Positions 1 through 4,666 of a stretch of 5,045 nt of DNA are shown here, one piece after another. The notes beneath the pieces were generated by a model. It saw nothing but the letters and a program-made list of their open reading frames with translations. It was not told the origin of the DNA and searched no databases. The position numbers and the translations under genes were made by a program. The DNA lies in contig JAHKLF010000127.1 in the NCBI GenBank assembly GCA_029856615.1, positions 1 through 5,045 on the forward strand, read 5' to 3'. This stretch comes from Candidatus Njordarchaeota archaeon. GTDB lineage: Archaea; Asgardarchaeota; Njordarchaeia; Njordarchaeales; Njordarchaeaceae. Position 1 is the stretch's first letter. Each line of letters begins with the position of its first letter.

Positions 1-225
1 CTTGTACAACGGAAAAACTATTAATCTTCCTACTTTCTTATCTAATTCAAGAATCCCCCCCATTTTTTTAAGCACTTCTAATCGCTGAAATGCTACCCCC
101 GAACTTAATGTTGTGATATCTGGGAAAGCGTTAATAGATATATAGCCATAAGGGAGAAGTTCAAAGTATAACTTAAAGGCATCAGTATCAATTCCTAATC
201 GCTTCGCAATTTTAGCTATATCCAT
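1..225 (-). CDS. TrmB-like winged-helix protein, N-terminal part (runs off the window)
   Basis: The minus strand is open from an ATG at 225 to the window edge, giving 75 complete codons and no stop. The protein begins MDIAKIAKRLGIDTDAF. A helix-rich segment (residues 2-27) is followed by a probable helix-turn-helix (about 28-58, ending in QRLEVLKKMGG) and a basic beta-wing-like strand pair (ILELDKKVGRLIVFPLY, about 58-74). That order fits the wHTH of TrmB-like archaeal transcription regulators, though it is recognised by pattern only. The C-terminal effector domain lies outside the window. A GTG three codons upstream (234-232) is in frame and could be an alternative start. It also provides a GTGA that could act as a weak Shine-Dalgarno for the ATG. 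The coding strand holds a run of seven A and seven G separated by one T (55-69). Sure of the reading frame, moderately sure of the family. Confidence 0.7.
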   Translation of the reverse strand, partial: MDIAKIAKRLGIDTDAFKLYFELLPYGYISINAFPDITTLSSGVAFQRLEVLKKMGGILELDKKVGRLIVFPLYK

Positions 226-302
226 AGCGCTCACTTTGTTATCCCTTAATCATCGTGATAATGAATCGTAATTAAAAATAACGTTCAGTTTAATTTAAAT
301 AA
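226..302 (-). promoter_or_regulatory. AT-rich leader and probable promoter of the TrmB-like gene
   Basis: On the minus strand this stretch is strongly AT-rich. It has a TATA-like TTATTTTTAA about 50 bases ahead of the ATG at 225 and a second AT block nearer 290-300. No strong Shine-Dalgarno is present. The assignment rests on position and composition only. Confidence 0.35.
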
Positions 303-517
303 TATGTTCGAGATATTGTGGAGAACACAATCATAGAAATCACTAGAATACCAATTTTTGGCTCCGTTGAGGATCTGTTATCCCGTCCTTCAGTCTTTTT
401 TAGAGTACGATAGCTATTGATAGTTAATTTTAATGCATAGAAGACGTAATCGTTCTCAATCAAATTTATAAACTGGTGATTAAAATCGGTCTTCGACTAT
501 CATCATACATTGAATAA
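303..517 (+). pseudogene. Possible remnant of an unidentified plus-strand gene
   Basis: A 36-codon stop-free run (303-410) reads as protein-like sequence, including VRDIVENTIIEI, RIPIFGSVEDLLSRP and SVFFRVR, and ends at TAG 411-413. It has no plausible start: TAA stands directly before it. In another frame a 27-codon run (434-514) reads EDVIVLNQIYKLVIKIGLRL before TAA 515-517. Together they could be two pieces of one decayed gene joined by a frameshift. The family is not recognised. The evidence is only the protein-like composition and the neighbouring, clearly decayed methyltransferase. A competing minus-strand open stretch covers the same bases, so this is a weak call. Confidence 0.25.
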
Positions 518-548
518 TAACAACATATCTCGTGTTTATTCTCCCCTC

Positions 549-653
549 TTAGATAAGAACTCGTCTTAGGAACTGTTCTTCATAATTCTTAAGAAGTGCT
601 GGATTATGGGTGACTAGATCCACGACTTTTTTTATTAATAAAGGCCACTTATT
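549..653 (-). pseudogene. Possible C-terminal remnant of an unidentified minus-strand gene
   Basis: Thirty-four codons between a TGA (656-654) and a TAA (551-549) read as NKWPLLIKKVVDLV followed by HNPALLKNYEEQFLRRVLI. This amphipathic, charged sequence looks like the tail of a real protein. There is no start codon or ribosome site for it, and upstream the frame runs antisense to the methyltransferase remnant. The family is not recognised. It may be a gene fragment left by deletion or a chance open stretch. Confidence 0.2.
627..633 (+). terminator. T7 run, possible archaeal-type terminator
   Basis: Seven consecutive T residues followed by ATTAATAAA lie just before the methyltransferase remnant. 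Archaeal transcription can stop at plain T runs without a hairpin. With no intact plus-strand gene upstream, its role is unclear. Confidence 0.2.
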
Positions 654-655
654 TC

Positions 656-662
656 AGGAGGT
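656..662 (+). promoter_or_regulatory. Shine-Dalgarno AGGAGGT of the decayed methyltransferase
   Basis: A perfect AGGAGGT sits seven bases ahead of an ATG at 670, the best candidate for the original methyltransferase start. The site is intact, but the frame it feeds stops after two codons (ATG AGA TGA). It is a fossil that marks where the gene once began. Confidence 0.6.
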
Positions 663-669
663 AATGAAT

Positions 670-1164
670 ATGAGATGAGAACAGGCATAGAAGGAAAGAA
701 GCAACACGGCGTGAAGAAATGCAAAGTGCTTGATTTGATGTGCAACAATGAAAGGATATCCGTTAACTTGACAAAACTCTGATATGAAGCAATCGGAATA
801 AATTTCTCTCTCATATACACCGAAGACGTCGTTAGAAAATCTAAAGAACACGGAGTGAGTTATAAAGTTAAATTCATAAGAGGAGATATACGCAGACTTG
901 CAAAAATTCTTATAGATGAGAAACCTTTTGATACTGCATTTTAGTGCTTAAAAGCTAAATGAAGATTTTATCGTAAATGGGAAAAATCACCTTGAATACC
1001 TGGACGAATTAATTAACACTTGATTTACGTGTATATAACATAAGCTAGCAAGATTACTTAGCAATGCTGAATGAAAAATTATTGACACTCATAAGAGTAT
1101 TATCACACCGGAGCTCTATCAGCCCTTTGATCCCATTAATATAGTGGCTCGGAGGTTACAATAA
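670..1164 (+). pseudogene. Decayed class I SAM-dependent methyltransferase
   Basis: Pieces of a class I methyltransferase appear in order across two frames. The start reads MR*EQA*KER (670-699), where both stops fall where Trp would be expected. Frame 3 then gives KVLDLMCNNERISVNL (723-770), the remains of motif I (VLDLGCGxGR) with its glycines lost. TGA 780-782 sits where a glycine is expected before YEAIGINFS (motif II, acidic residue now Asn). KVKFIRGDIRRL and PFDTAF follow (to 941), then TAG 942-944. About 70 family residues are missing around 942-963. FYRK (966-977) then shifts to frame 1, HLEYLDEL (988-1011), and runs on to ARLLSNAE*KIID, SIITPELYQPFD and PINIVARRL with a natural-looking TAA at 1162. 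Premature stops in this last part are TGA 1021, TAA 1036 and TGA 1072. The gene cannot make a working enzyme. Family identity is by motif recognition; the ancestral residues are inferred. Confidence 0.82.
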
Positions 1165-1264
1165 TAGAAATCTGCCTCATGAGAAATTCTAGCACTAAAA
1201 ATTTTTATACAAGGAAAAATTAATGCATTTAAAAAATTTGAAATAGTCTCAAGTGGTGCGTTGA
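1165..1264 (+). promoter_or_regulatory. Promoter and ribosome site region of the longin-like membrane gene
   Basis: Two AT-rich boxes could bind TBP: TTTTTATAC (1202-1210) and TTTAAAAAATT (1228-1238). The first would give a leader of roughly 30-35 bases, and the second an almost leaderless message. A GGTG (1255-1258), part of the archaeal GGAGGTGA, lies six bases before the TTG start and favours the upstream box. No intact gene is present here. Confidence 0.45.
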
Positions 1265-2044
1265 TTGATTGACGAAATTTATATCTTCAACGAAAAGAGC
1301 GACCTTATTTTCTCATATAGTGGAAGAAGAATCACTAAACCAGAAATGGTTGATAGGCTTAAAAATCTAATTGGCACATTAAGAGACTTCTTGGGAAGAT
1401 CCTTCAAGGATGCTCCTCAGATTATCACCTTATTTGAGAAGAAAATTTGTATTAATCCTCTTAAAATCGCCTCTAATGAATATTTTTACCAGGTATTTCT
1501 TTACGATAAACTGGATTCTCTCAACGTGATTAAGAAAATAGGACATAAAATAGCACAATTACATCCCTATACGAAAGAAGATATAGATAAAGAAATTGAA
1601 CATATAATCGCCAGTCACATCACAAAAAGAAGTTTATCAAAAATAGCTTCTGGAGCTATCCTCTTTGTTATACTATCCTTAATCTATCTGATTGACATTC
1701 ATTTATACTTTACTGGTGGTAATATAATAGGCTTATTGTATTTTATAATAACGATTGTCGGAATCCTATTAATAGGTCTTATCATAGGAAATAAGAAATT
1801 ATCCTCTATTATACCTGGGTTAATCGCTCTCATAATGATGCCAATCTACTTATATGATTTCATATTCCTAGCGCGCATTGATGCTTACATGAGTTTAATC
1901 CTTTACTTAGTGTGGTTAAGTATATCTTACATCTTTGGATGGATAGGTGGCAGTATTATCGATTCACGCAGATTATACGACTCTGAAGGAGCACGACTTT
2001 ACTTAAATCTTCTTAGAAGATTTAGGATTGCGGAAGAAGATTAA
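1265..2044 (+). CDS. Longin/roadblock-like domain protein with four C-terminal membrane helices
   Basis: The 259-residue protein has a soluble N-terminal part and a membrane C-terminal part. Residues 1-120 show the layout of a longin/roadblock-type fold: strand MIDEIYIFNE, strand LIFSYSG, a long helix (25-45), three strands (about 51-80, ending EYFYQVFLYDK) and a closing helix (84-118). Four hydrophobic segments follow at about 127-145, 153-174, 180-203 and 207-230. A charged tail (DSRRLYDSEG to AEED) comes last. The start is TTG, because TGA lies directly before it and the next in-frame ATG would remove both first strands. GGTG at 1255-1258 supports it. Such folds usually serve as small-GTPase or trafficking platforms or as protein-protein docking units. 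Here it would face the cytoplasm at the membrane. No partner GTPase is visible nearby. The domain call is from pattern, not a search, and no specific function is assigned. Confidence 0.75.
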   Translation: MIDEIYIFNEKSDLIFSYSGRRITKPEMVDRLKNLIGTLRDFLGRSFKDAPQIITLFEKKICINPLKIASNEYFYQVFLYDKLDSLNVIKKIGHKIAQLHPYTKEDIDKEIEHIIASHITKRSLSKIASGAILFVILSLIYLIDIHLYFTGGNIIGLLYFIITIVGILLIGLIIGNKKLSSIIPGLIALIMMPIYLYDFIFLARIDAYMSLILYLVWLSISYIFGWIGGSIIDSRRLYDSEGARLYLNLLRRFRIAEED

Positions 2045-2067
2045 ATTTCTATACCTCCGTTTAATTT
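2045..2067. terminator. Short convergent gap with T-rich run
   Basis: Twenty-three bases separate the stop of the plus-strand longin-like gene from the stop of the minus-strand membrane gene. The plus strand has TTTAATTTTTAA (2060-2071), a simple T-rich archaeal-type terminator candidate. No hairpin is evident. Confidence 0.35.
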
Positions 2068-2319
2068 TTAATCCATGTCTCTTTTTAGCGTCAGTCTCGT
2101 TCTAATTAATGGTAAATATATAACGTAAATCACAATGATCATTAGAATCGTTACTATCATACTTATTACGAATAAGGGCGCTGGAGCTGCCAAAGATGAT
2201 GCTTTCTCCCTTACTGTCTCATAAGCGAACCCTCTTCGCCTAAAAAAGATGAGTTGAAAAAACGCTCCCCACATGAATGTCATTATTAACATTAATATCA
2301 TGATACTAAGATTGATCAT
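2068..2319 (-). CDS. Small two-helix membrane protein (83 aa), unknown function
   Basis: The family is not recognised. The sequence shows two hydrophobic segments, residues about 3-25 (rich in Met, Ile and Leu) and 49-71. They are joined by a charged loop beginning FRRRGFAYETVREK and ending in an Ala/Ser/Pro patch, ASSLAAPAP. The tail RTRLTLKRDMD is basic. The positive charge in both the loop and the tail leaves topology ambiguous. The ATG at 2319 lies 13 bases after the stop of the preceding gene on this strand, so the two are very likely one transcript. Only a weak GGAA precedes the start. The Ala/Pro patch directly before helix 2 resembles that of the divergent 2681-2971 protein. The gene ends 23 bases from the convergent longin-like gene. 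Confidence 0.65.
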   Translation of the reverse strand: MINLSIMILMLIMTFMWGAFFQLIFFRRRGFAYETVREKASSLAAPAPLFVISMIVTILMIIVIYVIYLPLIRTRLTLKRDMD

Positions 2320-2332
2320 GATGATTTCCGAC

Positions 2333-2569
2333 TTACTGCTTATCTGGAAAAAATTTATTAAGCCATCTAATTATTATTTCACAACCAACAATTCCCGTTA
2401 ATCCAAAAATCATTGTACCTATAGAAGCTGTTGATATCGGCAACTTTAGGTATTTTAAAACATCACTTATGAGCCATGATAAGCCGAATGCAAATATCGA
2501 AAAGAATAAAAATTCAACTAATCTTACCTTTAAGATGAGATTTAACCTTCTAACTTTAGTTTCTTCCAT
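2333..2569 (-). CDS. Small two-helix membrane protein (78 aa), unknown function
   Basis: The family is not recognised. A basic N-terminus (MEETKVRRLNLILKVR) is followed by a hydrophobic helix (about 19-38), a short turn (KYLKLPIST), a second Gly-containing helix (about 48-69) and a basic tail NKFFPDKQ. By the positive-inside rule both ends would be cytoplasmic with a very short outside turn. The start is well supported: GGTGAT (2581-2576) lies six bases before the ATG. It is the first gene of a two-gene minus-strand operon and is divergent from the membrane/wHTH pair, with which it shares the 111-base control region. Confidence 0.68.
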   Translation of the reverse strand: MEETKVRRLNLILKVRLVEFLFFSIFAFGLSWLISDVLKYLKLPISTASIGTMIFGLTGIVGCEIIIRWLNKFFPDKQ

Positions 2570-2635
2570 TTAGCCATCACCAGAAAACCCTATTCATCAA
2601 AATAGAGATGCGGTGTGGGTAAATAATTATACCCA

Positions 2636-2655
2636 TTTGAACGGGAGGGTTCAAA
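2636..2655. promoter_or_regulatory. Perfect inverted repeat, candidate operator
   Basis: TTTGAAC (2636-2642) and GTTCAAA (2649-2655) are exact reverse complements around GGGAGG. The element would sit between the AT box and the expected plus-strand transcription start, where archaeal repressors commonly block initiation. The most likely binder is the wHTH protein encoded 300 bases downstream in the same transcript. This is inferred from position and symmetry. Confidence 0.5.
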
Positions 2656-2668
2656 AATTAGAACGGGA
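2639..2668 (+). repeat. Direct repeat GAACGGGA, two copies 22 bases apart
   Basis: GAACGGGA occurs exactly at 2639-2646 and 2661-2668, an offset of about two helical turns. With the inverted GTTC at 2649-2652, the half-sites fall at 10- and 12-base intervals on one DNA face, which is typical of cooperative dimer binding. Confidence 0.5.
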
Positions 2669-2680
2669 AATTATGAATTA

Positions 2681-2971
2681 ATGTCGAAGAAGAAACTAAT
2701 TAAGTATATAATTAAGTATTTCGTCATCGGCGTGATGATTGGAGGCTTTATTGGAGGCAATCTATTACTAATCCTAAACACTATAATAAGTAAACAAACA
2801 ATGAGCTCAGAAAACCACGTTATTAAATCAGCTCCAGCGGCGGCTAGTCCGTCATCCTTTTTAATATTGCTGATGTTATGGGATCTATTATTCTTAATCC
2901 TCATAATCTTCATTGGGATAAAAATGAAATCTGAGAGACTTGAGGAAAAACTAGTGCTTTCATGGGAGTGA
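2681..2971 (+). CDS. Small two-helix membrane hairpin protein (96 aa), partner of the wHTH gene
   Basis: The family is not recognised. A lysine-rich start (MSKKKLIKYIIKY) leads into helix 1 (about 14-36) with a glycine-rich packing stretch GVMIGGFIGG. An outside loop (37-59) ends in KSAPAAASPSS. Helix 2 (60-81) and a charged tail KMKSERLEEKLVLSWE follow. Basic residues on both cytoplasmic sides predict N-in/C-in topology. The start is the ATG at 2681; no strong ribosome site precedes it, so a short-leader message is possible. Its stop (2969-2971) lies two bases before the next ATG, and the last codons carry the GGGAG used by that gene, so translation is likely coupled. The pairing with a membrane wHTH suggests a sensor or anti-regulator role, but that is inference. 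An in-frame 12-base near-repeat (AATTAAGTAT twice) lies at its 5' end. Confidence 0.7.
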   Translation: MSKKKLIKYIIKYFVIGVMIGGFIGGNLLLILNTIISKQTMSSENHVIKSAPAAASPSSFLILLMLWDLLFLILIIFIGIKMKSERLEEKLVLSWE

Positions 2972-2973
2972 AT

Positions 2974-3420
2974 ATGGAGCATACTCAAATATTGCAGGGA
3001 AATACTCTACGAGTATATCTGTATATGCTAAGAGAAAGGCGCCCAGTTGGCGTAAGGGAAATCATGAGAGCACTAGGCCTATCGAGTCCAAGTCTAGCGC
3101 ATTATCATATCAATAAACTATTAAATGCGAAGCTAATAAAGCAAGTGAATAATAAGTATATGATAAACAAGCCAATAAAAATTGGCATCGCTAAATATTT
3201 TGTCATAGTCTCGGGACGATTTCTACCTAGGTTTTCTATTTACGCTGGCATTTTAAGTGCTTTGCTAGTTTTCGAATTCATTTTAATCTCTTTTAATCTC
3301 ATGATTAGCCTAATATTTGCTATTTTTGCAACAGTTATGTCCTTGATAATAATGTGTTATGAGACTTATAATTTCTGGAAAGAAATCACATTATACTTAG
3401 AACAGCGAGAAAAAATTTAA
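2974..3420 (+). CDS. Membrane-anchored winged-helix transcription regulator (148 aa)
   Basis: The N-terminal part (residues about 8-66) is a winged helix. It has an opening helix GNTLRVYLYMLRERR, a positioning helix VREIMRALG, a recognition helix SSPSLAHYHINKLLNAKLI and a wing ending KYMIN. Two hydrophobic segments follow (about 86-107 and 109-128) with almost no loop between them, then a charged tail KEITLYLEQREKI. The protein should bind DNA from the inner face of the membrane. This resembles archaeal one-component membrane regulators such as ArnR of Sulfolobus, but here there is no extracellular sensor domain. The start chosen is ATG 2974, five bases after GGGAG (2964-2968); ATG 2962 would put the ribosome site inside the gene. 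It is co-transcribed with the hairpin protein upstream, which could supply the missing sensing part. The stop overlaps the reductase stop on the other strand at TTAA. It probably regulates its own divergent control region. Confidence 0.8.
   Translation: MEHTQILQGNTLRVYLYMLRERRPVGVREIMRALGLSSPSLAHYHINKLLNAKLIKQVNNKYMINKPIKIGIAKYFVIVSGRFLPRFSIYAGILSALLVFEFILISFNLMISLIFAIFATVMSLIIMCYETYNFWKEITLYLEQREKI
3281..3300 (+). repeat. Exact 10-bp tandem repeat inside the wHTH gene
   Basis: TTTTAATCTC occurs twice in immediate succession, within the end of the first membrane helix. The unit is not a multiple of three. Losing one copy would give FILIS followed by TGA, removing the second membrane helix and the tail while leaving the DNA-binding part. 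Confidence 0.9.
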
Positions 3421-4595
3421 TAGCCTCTAATTATCTTAAGAAACTGCGTATAAATCCATGATTTTATTAGATCATATGTGGAAGTTAAGCCTAAAAGAAG
3501 CTCAGCAAACTTTCTAATCAAATTATTGATTTTCTTATCCATAGCCACTTTAGACCCTCTCTTTAGCAAAAAGTTCACTAATCTCCTCTGCCATCTTAAT
3601 TCAATTCCATATAGGCAATTCCAAATTCGTTCATATTGCTTGAGAGAATAGGATAAACGTCGCCTCTTAATTAAACATCTACTAATAATTTCCCCAGCTA
3701 GCAGTCCAGCTATTATAGCTAAATGTATACCCGCTCCAGACAATGGAGCTACTTGATGCGCGGCATCACCAACTAGGAGCACTCTATGAGCAGTTATTCT
3801 TTTTGATCCCCCTGAGAGAGGTACAAGATATGCCTCTTCCTTGATTATTTTCTCATTCTGCAAATTATACTTCATAATAAGTTTTCTGACGTATGTCCGT
3901 AAATCATAACCCCTTATTTTTGACGCTATAGCTCCCACTCCAATTCTGATGTGATCCCTATGAGGAAAAATCCATGCATATCCTGCGGGGCTAAATTCTT
4001 TCCCATAATAAAATTCATTAGCATCGCCGAAAAGCTCATCAATCGTATTCCTTGATAATCTTAACCGCACTTGATAAGCAACCCCTAATTCATCTAAATC
4101 ATAGCTATAACCAAAAATCTCCTTCCTAATAATCGAGAATACCCCGTCTGCTCCTACAAGAATCTTTCCGCGATAAATTTTATCATTAGAGTACACCGTA
4201 ACACCATCAGACGAAGCATTTACGTGCTGAATACTTTCTCCAAGATTTAATTCGACAGTGTCCAATTTCGCGATTTTTTGCATTAAAAATCTTGCTAGAA
4301 TGTGCCTATCAATATTAATAGCTACTACATCATCAAAATTGACAGTAAACCTTCTATTACGATAAAGTATTCTGACTTGTCTTATTTTCTTACTAGAAAA
4401 CTTCTCTAATGAAGGGAATATATTCAGAGCCATTTTGCATATCATGCCACCGCATGGTTTTTTCTCTCCCGGGTTTTTCTCCTTATCTATAACTAATATC
4501 TCAGGATAATAATCTCTTCTTACTGAATGTAACCATACGGACAAAGCCGTAGACAGACCAGCCGGTCCAGCCCCTACGATTATCGCATCATACAT
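3417..4595 (-). CDS. Geranylgeranyl reductase family FAD-dependent oxidoreductase
   Basis: This 392-residue flavoprotein probably saturates isoprenoid double bonds, most likely the geranylgeranyl chains of archaeal membrane lipids. It starts with the FAD Rossmann motif MYDAIIVGAGPAG (GxGxxG at 8-13), followed by an acidic strand end LVIDK (34-38). The family motif around PGEKKPCGGM (42-51) includes the conserved Cys at 48. GADGVFSIIR (148-157) contacts FAD. YAWIFPHRDHIRIGVG (206-221) matches the YxWxFP...GxG signature of archaeal geranylgeranyl reductases. GDAAHQVAPLSGAG (276-289) is the second FAD motif. Length is typical. ATG 4595 is preferred because the family begins MYD and a GTGA lies five bases ahead; GTG 4604 is an in-frame alternative. 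It has its own upstream promoter region. Substrate is inferred: the family also includes enzymes acting on free geranylgeranyl diphosphate or quinone/chlorophyll side chains. No ferredoxin gene is nearby. Confidence 0.9.
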   Translation of the reverse strand: MYDAIIVGAGPAGLSTALSVWLHSVRRDYYPEILVIDKEKNPGEKKPCGGMICKMALNIFPSLEKFSSKKIRQVRILYRNRRFTVNFDDVVAINIDRHILARFLMQKIAKLDTVELNLGESIQHVNASSDGVTVYSNDKIYRGKILVGADGVFSIIRKEIFGYSYDLDELGVAYQVRLRLSRNTIDELFGDANEFYYGKEFSPAGYAWIFPHRDHIRIGVGAIASKIRGYDLRTYVRKLIMKYNLQNEKIIKEEAYLVPLSGGSKRITAHRVLLVGDAAHQVAPLSGAGIHLAIIAGLLAGEIISRCLIKRRRLSYSLKQYERIWNCLYGIELRWQRRLVNFLLKRGSKVAMDKKINNLIRKFAELLLGLTSTYDLIKSWIYTQFLKIIRGY

Positions 4596-4666
4596 AATTC
4601 TCACTGCATAGGATTACTAGAGAATATCATGCAATAATTTTAAACTTGGTTAAATATTATAGTAAC
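4596..4666 (-). promoter_or_regulatory. Promoter region of the reductase gene
   Basis: On the minus strand a TATA-like GTTTAAAATT (4645-4636) lies about 45 bases ahead of the ATG at 4595, placing initiation near 4614 and giving a leader of under 20 bases. A second AT block ATAATATTTAA (4661-4651) is further up. GTGA (4604-4601) can act as a short ribosome site. Confidence 0.45.

Larger units (their letters stand above)
2570..2680. promoter_or_regulatory. Divergent promoter region between two small-membrane-protein operons
   Basis: This 111-base gap separates start codons on opposite strands. The AT block AAATAATTATA (2621-2631) could serve as TATA box for both. It is about 50 bases from the plus start, with initiation expected near 2655, and about 55 bases from the minus start. 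GGGTA and TACCC flank the block (2617-2621, 2630-2634) as a short inverted repeat. An exact inverted repeat and GAACGGGA repeats lie just downstream on the plus side. Sharing one region suggests the two operons are co-controlled. Confidence 0.55.

Noticed and set aside
290..463. Minus-strand 57-codon reading from a TTG, upstream of the TrmB-like gene.
   Set aside because: It has no Shine-Dalgarno, a low-complexity N/S/T/Y-rich sequence and no family resemblance. The plus-strand reading of the same bases looks more protein-like.
635..851. Two overlapping minus-strand open readings of about 60-65 codons (635-820 and 654-851).
   Set aside because: They are antisense to the recognisable methyltransferase remnant, have no ribosome site, and their composition (runs of F, S, H, C) is unlike the other proteins here.
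1151..1156. GGAGGT resembling a strong ribosome site.
   Set aside because: It lies in the Arg-Arg-Leu codons near the end of the decayed methyltransferase, and no start codon with an open frame follows at useful spacing.
670..1164. Possible stop-codon recoding (TGA or TAG read as Trp or another amino acid) in the methyltransferase.
   Set aside because: Three stops replace expected Trp, but others replace Gly and Leu, and frameshifts, a large deletion and loss of motif I glycines also occur. All intact neighbours use normal stops.
1183..1272. Stop-free frame (EILALKIFIQGK onward) running into the start of the longin-like gene.
   Set aside because: It lies downstream of the natural-looking methyltransferase stop, in AT-rich promoter DNA, and has no start or ribosome site. 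It is probably a chance opening.
2962..2973. Upstream ATG 2962 (or GTG 2968) as start of the wHTH protein.
   Set aside because: GGGAG at 2964-2968 is correctly spaced for ATG 2974 and would lie inside the gene if 2962 were used. The extra four residues add nothing to the fold.
2671..2988. Minus-strand open reading of 105 codons.
   Set aside because: It is a shadow of the plus-strand hairpin gene, which has a sensible membrane topology, a neighbouring coupled gene and a plausible promoter. The minus reading has none of these.
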